A stretch of 64,000 nucleotides of DNA, from NCBI GenBank assembly GCA_910574255.1, contig CAJTAK010000006.1, positions 172,293 through 236,292 of the forward strand. The letters run 5' to 3'. A program made the translations under genes and the position numbers. This DNA comes from Clostridia bacterium. Its GTDB lineage: Bacteria > Bacillota > Clostridia > Lachnospirales > Lachnospiraceae. This document shows, one piece after another, positions 1 to 8,037 of the stretch. Positions within the stretch are counted from its first letter, which is position 1. Each line of letters opens with the position of its first letter. The notes below the pieces were generated by a model. That model did not search any database. It was not told the DNA's origin and worked only from the letters and a program-made list of their open reading frames with translations.

Positions 1-1
1 G

Positions 2-919
2 GACAGTCTGAACAAGTACGTTGATTACCTTGAATCCGAGAAAAAAATAAGGAGGACGGATATCTGCTTCTCTGATTTCAATAAGCAGAACATCATCGAC
101 TTCCTTGATTGGATGCTTAATGCGAAAAAATATGCTTATAAAACCTGCAACCTGCGCATCACGGCGATACATGCCCTACTGGAGTATGCCGCAAATGAGA
201 ACAGCACTGACCTGATGGCCCTCTACCTTGAAGCATGCACTGTAAAAGGGTTGAAAGTCACGGCAAACCCCATTGAGTATTTCGAAAGCTATCAAATGAA
301 GGCCCTCCTGGCAGCCCCTGATGGAAAAACAACAACCGGGAGACGCAACCAGATGATGCTTATTTTGTACTATGACACAGCAGCCAGGATATCTGAACTT
401 CTGGAGATGACAGTCAGCCAGCTCCACCTTGATGCCGATATTGCTTACCTGACAATCCTTGGAAAAGGAAGGAAGTACCGCAACATACCACTGATGGATA
501 AGACAGTCAGACATTTAAGAAGTTATCTCCGTGGCTTTCACAGGGATACCACTGCAGACTGTCCCCTGTTCTATGCAAGGTCACATGGCAGGATACATCC
601 ATTGTCCCATGATACAGTGGAAACCATGATAAGAAGGTATTGCAAGGTTTGCGTTGAAAACGGCACATCCATGCCAGGACAGCCGCATTGCCATATGATA
701 AGAAAAACACGGGCCATGGACCTGTATAAAAACGGCATGCCCCTTGCCCATATCCAGCAGCTTTTAGGACATGAAAGCATGTCAACCACTTCCGGTTTCT
801 ATGCCTTTGCGACGATAGAAACCCTTTCAAAGTCTATGTCCGCAGCGAATCAAGAAGACACAGGGGCAGGGAAAAAGTGGGATGACCGGGGCATCCTTGA
901 GAAAATCTACTCTCTGTAA
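2..919 (+). CDS. Tyrosine recombinase/integrase, 5' end cut by window edge
   Basis: The reading frame is already open at base 2, so the gene starts outside the window; 305 residues are visible. Residues 1 to about 60 fit a SAM-like core-binding domain and the rest is the catalytic domain. The catalytic set is visible: Arg in AARISELL (about residue 129), a Lys-containing GKGRK turn, H-M-I-R (about 231-234), the LGHES box and the nucleophile Tyr in GFYAF (about 267). Known for the family: it cuts and rejoins DNA through a 3'-phosphotyrosine, moving or resolving integrative elements. The short lysine-poor tail and an inverted repeat 10 bases past the stop suggest one member of a multi-recombinase transposon of the Tn554-like trio kind; this is inference because any partners lie upstream. 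The nearby defence cargo may or may not belong to it. Confidence 0.93.
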   Translation, partial: DSLNKYVDYLESEKKIRRTDICFSDFNKQNIIDFLDWMLNAKKYAYKTCNLRITAIHALLEYAANENSTDLMALYLEACTVKGLKVTANPIEYFESYQMKALLAAPDGKTTTGRRNQMMLILYYDTAARISELLEMTVSQLHLDADIAYLTILGKGRKYRNIPLMDKTVRHLRSYLRGFHRDTTADCPLFYARSHGRIHPLSHDTVETMIRRYCKVCVENGTSMPGQPHCHMIRKTRAMDLYKNGMPLAHIQQLLGHESMSTTSGFYAFATIETLSKSMSAANQEDTGAGKKWDDRGILEKIYSL

Positions 920-928
920 ATGTAAAAA

Positions 929-995
929 ACTATTCCGACATTTCTGAACCTGAATGACCTGATTCACTCATTCCGGCTCAAAATGTCGGAATAGT
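929..995. repeat. 15-bp perfect inverted repeat, probable element end or terminator
   Basis: ACTATTCCGACATTT at 929-943 is repeated exactly as its reverse complement at 981-995, 37 bases apart. It begins 10 bases after the integrase stop and its right arm lies within the last codons of the truncated transposase. It could be the terminal recombination site of the integrase-bearing element or a bidirectional transcription stop. The lack of a T-tract favours the first. Confidence 0.6.
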
Positions 996-1700
996 CAAAA
1001 CATCGGTATAGTCCACGTAAAGCTTTCCGGGTATGCCGTAAGTGGCAACCGCATCATGAAGAACTCTTTGGAAGTTCACGCCGGTATCCTGGTAGAAAAA
1101 CTTTCCGCCGACGATGAGCCTGGACTTATCATCCAGAATCATGATGCAGTAAGCCCTTCTGGAAACGCCATTTTCCTTTATATAGGGACCATAAAGGGTA
1201 TCGGCCTGGTACATGCCGGTAGAGAATTCCTCTTCAAAAGCCCTCCGGTCCCGAATGCCGGGAGCAGAGACGCCCTTGAGATTGTTTTTGCGGATGAAGC
1301 GCTGAAAGGTGGAGACGGACGCATCGGATGCGTTGATGAGACCGTCGGCAATCATTATGGAGCGGATGCCGGATGCGCTGAGCCTGGGGAACCTTTCACG
1401 AAGTTCATAGATCTTAGAAATGGAATCAGCATCCAGTCTGCGACAGTGTCCCTTGTCAGAACGTTCCTTGGGTATAAGTGCGTCAAAGCCGCCTTTGCGG
1501 TAGGCGGATTCCCAGCATGAGAAAGTACCAGGGGAATAGCGGACCTCCCGGCCGTCGGGAAGCTTTAAGGGCTTTTCGGCAATGCGTGCATAATAATCCT
1601 GCTTGGACATGTCAGGATAAGTCCCATTAAAATCAGGCTGTATAACCGCAAGCCGCAGGCTGGCCGTGGCAATGGCGTTGTTCATTTGTTTTTGATTCAT
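978..1700 (-). pseudogene. DDE-type transposase, 3' end lost
   Basis: The start is the ATG at 1700, preceded by a strong AGGAGGTG site; 240 residues remain. The N-terminal part carries a helix-turn-helix typical of integrase-like insertion sequences (SCWESAYRKGGFDALIPKER), and the catalytic core begins at YQADTLYGP (first Asp). The second Asp should sit in a YVDNG motif, but the protein reads YVDYTDVLTIPTF and stops, so the second half of the RNase-H fold and the catalytic Glu are missing. The break coincides with the inverted repeat at 929-995, so a second element most likely inserted into this gene. The DUF6431 gene lies just upstream on the same strand and is the usual partner of this transposase type as far as I recall. 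Inactive as it stands. Confidence 0.85.
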
Positions 1701-1752
1701 GTAAATCACCTCCTGAAGACAGGATAACATCAGGAAAGGTATCGAGGTACTG

Positions 1753-2385
1753 TCAAGGAATCTGATAGAATCCGGGAGGGATGCTTCTAAGGTTTATCCT
1801 TGGCCTTAAGTTGACGCAGGGCTGCAGAAAGGAATAACCAGTGGAGCGGAAAAAGAGCTCCAGGGTAGAATGAAGGATGAAGGGAGTGGAGGACCGGAGG
1901 AACTCCAGGAGATCGAGGGTGTCCGAAAAGGACTTGAGGATGCGAATAAGCTCTTTGGAGTCCAGGGTAAAGCGTTTTCGGAGGCGGTAGAAGGAGGATT
2001 CGGAAATGCCGAAATGCTCACAGAGGGAAAGGATGGAGGGGAACTGCCTGGTAAGCCTGGCATAAAGAAGTGAGATGATAAAGGAAAGTGAGAAGGAGGA
2101 ATGAGGGATGAGGATGGAGAGAAGAAGAGCGTGGGACTTATGGCAGGAAGCACATAGGAGGGAGCGCACAGAAATCCTGCGGCAGAGAACAGTCCCCTTG
2201 TAATAGGAGATAAGATACCTGTAATAAGAGCCATTGAAGGAAAAGGAGGAAGAGGGGGAGCCGCAGGAAGGACAGGGACGGAGTGATGCGGGGAGGCGCT
2301 TTTCAAAAAGGGAAAAGAGAGCAAGGTCATCAAGATGCTTAATTTTAGGAAAAAGGTTGCAAATGTTTAAGAAAAGTCTTATCAT
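1753..2385 (-). CDS. DUF6431-like zinc-ribbon/helix-turn-helix protein of an insertion sequence
   Basis: Start chosen at the ATG at 2385 (210 residues); an open frame extends to 2574 but the extra 63 residues look non-coding. A zinc ribbon is visible as C-P-S-C-G-S followed by C-A-S-C-H with the downstream motif KSHALLLSILIPHSSFSL, and a helix-turn-helix (CEHFGISESSFYRLRKRF) follows. This arrangement matches DUF6431 proteins encoded next to DDE transposases in Clostridia (from memory). The role is unknown, presumably binding element DNA or assisting transposition. It lies 52 bases upstream of the truncated transposase on the same strand and is probably co-transcribed with it. Ser and Leu dominate, and the coding strand is C/T-rich. 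No good ribosome site is visible before the chosen start. Confidence 0.65.
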   Translation of the reverse strand: MIRLFLNICNLFPKIKHLDDLALFSLFEKRLPASLRPCPSCGSPSSSFSFNGSYYRYLISYYKGTVLCRRISVRSLLCASCHKSHALLLSILIPHSSFSLSFIISLLYARLTRQFPSILSLCEHFGISESSFYRLRKRFTLDSKELIRILKSFSDTLDLLEFLRSSTPFILHSTLELFFRSTGYSFLQPCVNLRPRINLRSIPPGFYQIP

Positions 2386-2740
2386 AATAGTGTGTAGAGG
2401 TGGAGCATGGAACCCCCATGCCCAGAGGAGGAAGAGGAAGGGAAGCTGGCGAGCAAAGCCCCTTCCTCTTTTCTTATAGGAGCAATCAAAGGTAAATATC
2501 GAAAAGTTACGGGCAGTCAAGGCTTTATAGTCATACTGCCTTTTTATTATGCAGATAAAAGCAGAAGATTTCAAGAGGAATAGGAATAATGTGACCGAAA
2601 AGAGATGTTAGCTGGCGAGGACATTGTGCTGTTCTACACAAGATCAGATGTTGTGGGTATTAAGTATGGAAAATATTCGGGCTAGGGCGGAGGAAATCGT
2701 GAGGGAAGAGGTTATATATTGTCTATAATTAATATGATAG

Positions 2741-2770
2741 CGGCAAGAGAATATAATCTTGCCGTTTTTA
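2741..2770 (+). terminator. Rho-independent terminator-like hairpin
   Basis: CGGCAAGA at 2741-2748 pairs with TCTTGCCG at 2757-2764 around an 8-base loop and is followed by TTTTTA. It shields the downstream promoter from read-through; no gene in the window obviously needs it, so its original gene may be gone. Confidence 0.7.
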
Positions 2771-2828
2771 TAAAAGGAAAATGAATCTTTAAATATGAAT
2801 ACATTTTCTGAAAATTTAGATATATTTC

Positions 2829-2857
2829 TTGACGGAGTAGTATGAATAAAGTATAAT
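2829..2857 (+). promoter_or_regulatory. Promoter of the regulator and restriction-modification operon
   Basis: TTGACG (2829-2834), 17-base spacer, TATAAT (2852-2857): an almost perfect sigma-A promoter 47 bases before the Xre gene. No second promoter of this quality is seen before the PHP-ATPase gene. Confidence 0.8.
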
Positions 2858-2904
2858 AAAAATAAAATGCTTGTTTTATTGATTTCAAGAAGATAAGGTG
2901 TGAC

Positions 2905-3120
2905 ATGGCAATTTCGTATAATGGATTATGGAAAATTTTAATTGATAAAGGAATGAATAAAGGCGATTTAAAAGCTTGTACAGGTCTTAGCAATGGCACT
3001 ATTGCAAAGATGACGAATGGAGAAACAGTAACTTTAACTGTTATTGAAAAAATATGTAGAGAACTGAATTGCAATATAGGTGATATAGTCGAAATAGTCC
3101 CGCAAGATTTAGAAAGGTAA
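2905..3120 (+). CDS. Small Xre/Cro-type DNA-binding regulator
   Basis: Seventy-one residues, almost entirely one helix-turn-helix domain: DLKACTGLSNGTIAKMTNGETVTLTVIEKICRELNC, with the usual closing IGDIVEIVP of the YozG/HTH_26 group. It is the first gene after a near-consensus promoter and ends 11 bases before the restriction enzyme gene. By position and size it resembles a controller (C) protein that times restriction enzyme expression after the system enters a new cell. That role is inference; controller proteins normally have operator repeats at their promoter and I did not find clear ones here. Confidence 0.85.
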   Translation: MAISYNGLWKILIDKGMNKGDLKACTGLSNGTIAKMTNGETVTLTVIEKICRELNCNIGDIVEIVPQDLER

Positions 3121-3131
3121 GAAAATATTAT

Positions 3132-6100
3132 ATGCAAGATAATAGACTGATTGAACTTGTTAGAGCTTATGCGGAGCATTTTGCCCAGTATAACCAATCT
3201 GATTATAATGAAACAGAAGTAAGGAATGATTTTGTAAATCCATTTTTTGAAATTTTAGGATGGGATGTGCTGAATAAAAAGAAACTTCCTCAATATCTTC
3301 GTGAAGTAAAACATGAAGCGGCTGTATATATCGAGGAAAACGGAGAGAATAGAAAAAAGAAGCCGGATTATGCATTTCATCTTGGAACGGAAGTTTGCTT
3401 TTTCCTTGAAACGAAAAAGCCAAGTGTTAATATTATGGAAAATAAGGAAGCTGCATTTCAAACACGCCGATATGGTTGGAACGGAAATTTGAAAGCGTCC
3501 GTTTTATCAAATTTTACCGATATGATAATATACGATACTTCTATTAGACCTAGCGAGAATGATGAAGTGTCAAAAGCGATGATTGCGCATTATCATTATA
3601 CGGAGTATGTTGATAAATTTACTGAAATTTCACGGTTATTGTCTTATGCTTCGGTTGTGTCAGGGGAATTTTTTGAATTATTTGATAGGGTTACAGATAC
3701 ATTTCGTAAAGAACCATTTGATAAATATTTTCTTACTCAAATAAAGGAGTGGCGTTATTCTTTAAGTCAGGATATATACAATAACAATCTGGATTTAGAT
3801 GAAGAATCTTTAAATGTTTTCGTTCAGAGGATTATTAATCGGATTGTTTTTCTGCGCATTTGCGAAGACAGGAATCTTGAACAATATGAAACCTTAAAGA
3901 AAATAAAAACGTATACGGAATTAAGGGCACTATTTGATGCGGCAGACAAAAAATATAATTCTGGTTTATTTGAATTAATTGATGAAGAAAATATTCAAAT
4001 CACAGATGTATTGTTGATTCATATTTTTCAGGAATTGTATTATCCAAATAGCTGTTATGAATTTAGCATTGTCGATCCATATATTATTGGTCAGATATAT
4101 GAATTGTTTTTGGAAGAAAAAATTGCAATTTCTGATACAAAAGTTGTTGTAGAAAAGAAAGCGGAAATTATAGATTCACAAGGAGTAGTTAATACACCGA
4201 AGAATATAACAGATATTGTTGTTGCTCAGACATTAGAACCATTATATAAATATGAACTCTTTTCTAAATGGAATACATATCGTATTGCGGATATTTGTTG
4301 CGGATCAGGCAACTTTCTGCTGTCTGCATATGAATATATTTTGAACTGTTATACGATGTATTATATCGAAATGGATAAGGATAATGCGTTACAGAGAGGA
4401 GTGCTTATTTCAAAGGGGCAAGACTCTTATACACTTTCCTTTGATAAAAAATATCAAATATTGAAGGGAAATATTTATGGTGTAGATATAGATAATCTGG
4501 CGACAGAAGTTGCCAAATTTAGTCTGCTTATAAAACTGATAGAAGATGTTTCTTTAGATGAAATAAAAAATTATTCTGTTAGTACACACGATAAAGTGCT
4601 GCCTAATTTAGATAATAATATTCGGAATGGAAATAGTCTTGTAGATTCTAAATATTTGGCTTATAACAGTCATTTTTATGAGGATGCAGAGCTTATATCA
4701 AAAATTAAACTTTTTGATTGGAATACAGAATTTAAAGGGAAAAAATTTGATGCTATTATAGGTAATCCGCCTTATATTAGGGTTCAGAATATGGTGCATT
4801 ATTCTGATAGTGAATATCAATACTTCAAATCAGATATTTCAGGATATGAAACGGCGAGAGCAGAGTTGTTGGATAAATACTATCTGTTTTTGGAACAAGG
4901 ATTGGAACTTTTAGCTTCTGATGGAAGATTAGGCTATATTGTTCCTCATAAGTTTATGCTGATTAAGGCGGGCACTGTTCTTCGGAAAATGCTTTCCGAA
5001 AAGAAATGCGTTGAAAAGATTATTCATTTTGGAACTGAGCAGGTTTTTAAAGGGAAAAGTACATATACATGTCTTTTGTTTTTAGAAAAGACGAAGCTTA
5101 AGAAATTTAAAATTGGTTTTGTAAAGAACCTGAATGAATATTATGCTGCAAATCAGGTGGAATTTCAGGAATATCCTATTGAATATTTAAGCACAGCGCC
5201 GTGGAGTTTTTTGTCTGAGGATATTGTTTTATTGCTGGAAAAGGTAAAAGATAAATGCCAGCCATTAGAAGAAATATCAGATATATTTGTTGGATTGCAG
5301 ACCAGTGCGGATACGATATATATTATAAAAGCACAAAAAGAGGAAAATGGTTTGACCTATTTTGTTGATTGCAGGGGTAAAGAGCAATGCGTTGAAACGG
5401 ATATACTAAAACCTTGTATTTATGATATTCAATTAGAAAAATATGCGGATATTGAACCAAATATGATGCTGATATTCCCATATCATCATACAGTAAAAGG
5501 AAAACCGATTCTTTACTCCATAGATGAAATGAAAGCGTCTTTTCCTAAAACACTTGCATATTTAGAAGAATATAAAGATGATTTAGAAAAGAGAAGTATT
5601 CCACGTAGGACAGGAGATAATTGGTATCAATTTGGAAGAAGTCAAAGCATAAAACGTTTTTCGGAAGGGGAACATTTAATTTGGTCAGTTTTATCTACAG
5701 AGGGGAATTATGTTTACGATGATAAGACAATCTGCTTTACTGGTGGTGGAAATGGACCTTTTTACGGTCTTGAGAAAAAATTCTCTACAAAGGAATCTTT
5801 GTATTATATACAGGCACTGTTAAATTATTGGCTATTGGAACGTGTTGCAAAAAGTAAGGCAAGTACATTTCGTGGAGATTATTACTCGCATGGAAAACAG
5901 TTTATTGCGAAGCTTCCAATATACAGAATAGATTTTGATAATATAGAGGAAATAGAAAAGCATGATGAAATTGTTTCCAGTGTAAAAACTATTATGGGTC
6001 TAAAACAGCGGCGTAATACTCAGAAAACAAAAGAACAGAAAAACAGGTACTGTAGCCTAATTGAAACTGAATCACAACATTTGGATGATTTGATTTCACA

Positions 6101-6140
6101 GTTATATGGATCAGCAAAGGAGTACAGCAATGAAAAGTAA
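3132..6140 (+). CDS. Eco57I-like type IIG restriction-modification enzyme
   Basis: A 1002-residue bifunctional protein. The N-terminus is a PD-(D/E)XK-type nuclease (PD at 78-79, E-T-K at 93-95). A helical linker leads to an N6-adenine methyltransferase with SAM motif ADICCGSGNFLL (about 383-394) and catalytic N-P-P-Y at 545-548. The C-terminal 350 residues (about 640 on) form a TaqI-like specificity domain. It cuts DNA at a short distance from its site and methylates one strand. Order and length closely match Eco57I (about 1000 residues), which is likewise paired with a separate methyltransferase of about 540 residues. The next gene overlaps by 11 bases, so the two are translationally coupled. 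All key motifs look intact. The recognition sequence cannot be deduced. Confidence 0.92.
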   Translation: MQDNRLIELVRAYAEHFAQYNQSDYNETEVRNDFVNPFFEILGWDVLNKKKLPQYLREVKHEAAVYIEENGENRKKKPDYAFHLGTEVCFFLETKKPSVNIMENKEAAFQTRRYGWNGNLKASVLSNFTDMIIYDTSIRPSENDEVSKAMIAHYHYTEYVDKFTEISRLLSYASVVSGEFFELFDRVTDTFRKEPFDKYFLTQIKEWRYSLSQDIYNNNLDLDEESLNVFVQRIINRIVFLRICEDRNLEQYETLKKIKTYTELRALFDAADKKYNSGLFELIDEENIQITDVLLIHIFQELYYPNSCYEFSIVDPYIIGQIYELFLEEKIAISDTKVVVEKKAEIIDSQGVVNTPKNITDIVVAQTLEPLYKYELFSKWNTYRIADICCGSGNFLLSAYEYILNCYTMYYIEMDKDNALQRGVLISKGQDSYTLSFDKKYQILKGNIYGVDIDNLATEVAKFSLLIKLIEDVSLDEIKNYSVSTHDKVLPNLDNNIRNGNSLVDSKYLAYNSHFYEDAELISKIKLFDWNTEFKGKKFDAIIGNPPYIRVQNMVHYSDSEYQYFKSDISGYETARAELLDKYYLFLEQGLELLASDGRLGYIVPHKFMLIKAGTVLRKMLSEKKCVEKIIHFGTEQVFKGKSTYTCLLFLEKTKLKKFKIGFVKNLNEYYAANQVEFQEYPIEYLSTAPWSFLSEDIVLLLEKVKDKCQPLEEISDIFVGLQTSADTIYIIKAQKEENGLTYFVDCRGKEQCVETDILKPCIYDIQLEKYADIEPNMMLIFPYHHTVKGKPILYSIDEMKASFPKTLAYLEEYKDDLEKRSIPRRTGDNWYQFGRSQSIKRFSEGEHLIWSVLSTEGNYVYDDKTICFTGGGNGPFYGLEKKFSTKESLYYIQALLNYWLLERVAKSKASTFRGDYYSHGKQFIAKLPIYRIDFDNIEEIEKHDEIVSSVKTIMGLKQRRNTQKTKEQKNRYCSLIETESQHLDDLISQLYGSAKEYSNEK

Positions 6141-7755
6141 AGTGGGATTGGAGAAATTACGTGGAGGTTATTATACGCCAGAACCAATTGCGCAATTTAT
6201 TTGTAATTGGGCAATAGATATCAATACAAAAGGCATATTGGAACCAAGTTGCGGTGATGGCGTCTTTTTGAAAGAAGCAGCAAAGAAAGAGATGGAAATC
6301 AATCCAAATCTATCTATAGAAGATTCGGTTGTAGGAATTGAGTTGTTTGAAGAAGAAGCAAAGAAGGCATCTATATATGGCGCAAAAGTGATATGTGGGG
6401 ACTTCTTTGGATTTTATAAAGATAATATTCAAGAAAAACAAAAATTCGATGCAATTATAGGCAATCCGCCATTTATTCGTTATCAAAACGCAGATGTTGC
6501 TTCAAGAGAAATAGCCTTTGAACTTATGCGAAGTGCTGGATTGCATCCAAATAAATTAACAAATATATGGTTGCCATTTTTAGTATTGTCAGCACTTGCA
6601 TTATCGAAAAACGGAAAGCTTGGCATGGTTATTCCGGCTGAGCTATTTCAAGTAAGTTATGCAGGGGAAACTAGGGAATTTTTAGCGAAGTATTTTGACA
6701 GACTTACATTAATTACATTTCAAAAAATAGTTTTTGAGGATATTCAACAGGAGGTTATTTTGCTGTTGGGTGAAAAAGCTTCGGACAGTAAGGGAATACA
6801 AGTTATCGAGTTGAAGGATTTGGATGATTTGGATAATTTGGATTTATCCAATTTCTATAATTATGAAGTAAAAGAATTAAATCATAGCGATGAAAAATGG
6901 ATAAAGTACTTTTTATCGTGCGAAGAAATTGAACTTATGCGCAAACTTCGCAACAATGTTGACATTGTGCCTGCGACTGATTTGTTTGAGATTAATGTAG
7001 GGCTTGTTAGTGGGGAAAACTCGTTTTTCTTACTGAATCATGATATGGTTAAAGAATATCAATTGGGAAATGCCACTCGTATGATAATTGGAAAAACAGA
7101 ACAATTAAAAGGAGTTATTTTATCAGAACGGGATTTTAAAAACTTAGTTGAAAAAGGAAAAAAAGTATATATGTTTGCTCCAAAAGATGTCCCGTTTTCA
7201 GAGCTAAGCAAAGAAGAACAGGAGTATATAAAGTATGGAGAAAAATTAGGGTTTAATACGGGGTATAAATGTCGGATACGCAAAAATTGGTATTGTGTTC
7301 CACAGTCTTGGGAACCGGATGCATTTATTTTAAGGCAGGTCAACCGATATCCTCGTATTATTCTCAATTATGCTAATGCAGTAAGTACAGATACGATTCA
7401 TAAAATTAGATTTTTAGACGGAGTGAATCCTGAATATGTAGCAGCAGCATTTTTAAATTCTTTTACGCTTGCTTTGGCAGAAGTTACTGGGAGAAGCTAT
7501 GGCGGAGGAGTGTTGACTTTTGAGCCTAGCGAAATTCGTAAGCTAATGATTCCGATGAAGAATGCGGAACTATTAGATGTAAAAAAAATAGATCGATTGA
7601 TTCGGGATAATAAAATTGAAGAAGTATTGGATTATTCTGATAGGATTTTGCTTGTGAATGGATTAGGATTGTCTAATAATGAAGTGCAAATGTTGCGGAA
7701 TATTTGGTTAAAACTTAGCGAAAGAAGATTAGGAAGAAAAGAGAAAAGTGCTTAG
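6130..7755 (+). CDS. Companion N6-adenine DNA methyltransferase (Eco57I family)
   Basis: The start is the ATG at 6130, which has an AAGGAG site and overlaps the restriction gene; 541 residues. It opens with RGGYYTPEPIAQFI, typical of this family. SAM motif I is LEPSCGDGVFL (about 37-47), catalytic N-P-P-F is at 112-115, and a C-terminal target-recognition region carries the conserved GRSYGGGVLTFEPSEI box. The product would methylate the recognition site, probably both strands or the strand the bifunctional enzyme leaves, protecting host DNA. Length and pairing match M.Eco57I. Base composition is the same AT-rich type as its neighbours, consistent with joint horizontal transfer. Confidence 0.92.
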   Translation: MKSKVGLEKLRGGYYTPEPIAQFICNWAIDINTKGILEPSCGDGVFLKEAAKKEMEINPNLSIEDSVVGIELFEEEAKKASIYGAKVICGDFFGFYKDNIQEKQKFDAIIGNPPFIRYQNADVASREIAFELMRSAGLHPNKLTNIWLPFLVLSALALSKNGKLGMVIPAELFQVSYAGETREFLAKYFDRLTLITFQKIVFEDIQQEVILLLGEKASDSKGIQVIELKDLDDLDNLDLSNFYNYEVKELNHSDEKWIKYFLSCEEIELMRKLRNNVDIVPATDLFEINVGLVSGENSFFLLNHDMVKEYQLGNATRMIIGKTEQLKGVILSERDFKNLVEKGKKVYMFAPKDVPFSELSKEEQEYIKYGEKLGFNTGYKCRIRKNWYCVPQSWEPDAFILRQVNRYPRIILNYANAVSTDTIHKIRFLDGVNPEYVAAAFLNSFTLALAEVTGRSYGGGVLTFEPSEIRKLMIPMKNAELLDVKKIDRLIRDNKIEEVLDYSDRILLVNGLGLSNNEVQMLRNIWLKLSERRLGRKEKSA

Positions 7756-7814
7756 TGTATATGGGGAATTAGGTATAAATATTTAAACAAGATATTGGAT
7801 AAGTTATTGTTTAG

Positions 7815-7998
7815 CTTGAATTCCCGGGTGCTTCTTATAAGCACATTGAAAAAACACCGATAAATCAACTATTTGATGCTTAAAAATAATTTGTGCTTAT
7901 AATTTTATCATTCTAAGCACAAATATTATTTCCACTAAAATCAGCGTTAGATGCGGGCTTTATAACATGTGCTTAGAAGCTACACCCGGGAACTTAAG
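7815..7998. repeat. 184-bp perfectly centred imperfect palindrome
   Basis: Outer arms 7815-7844 and 7969-7998 match at 24 of 30 positions as inverted copies and share a central CCCGGGTG/CACCCGGG core. Inner arms 7891-7899 and 7914-7922 are a perfect 9-bp inverted repeat around a 14-base loop. Both pairs have exactly the same centre (7906.5), so the whole 184 bases are one palindrome able to form a long hairpin in DNA or RNA. It fills most of the gap between the methyltransferase and the PHP-ATPase. No open frame is supported inside. A miniature transposable element, a structured RNA or a regulatory hairpin are all possible. Confidence 0.8.
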
Positions 7999-8037
7999 TT
8001 TGGTGCTCAATATAAAGGAAAAGGAAGTAAAAGGAAA

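Larger units (their letters stand above)
2386..2904. other. Intergenic stretch between insertion sequence and defence block
   Basis: No convincing gene. Two tiny open frames (20-26 codons, near 2607 and 2668) have no ribosome sites or recognisable products. The stretch marks the change from mixed composition to the AT-rich defence block. It holds a terminator-like hairpin (2741-2770) and a near-consensus promoter (2829-2857). Confidence 0.6.

Noticed and set aside
2905..7755. BREX or DISARM system
   Set aside because: No pglZ, brxC/L or drm genes; sizes and motifs fit an Eco57I-type pair instead.
7815..7998. Retron msr-msd RNA beside the SMC-like ATPase
   Set aside because: Some retrons pair with ATPases, but no reverse transcriptase gene is present in the window.
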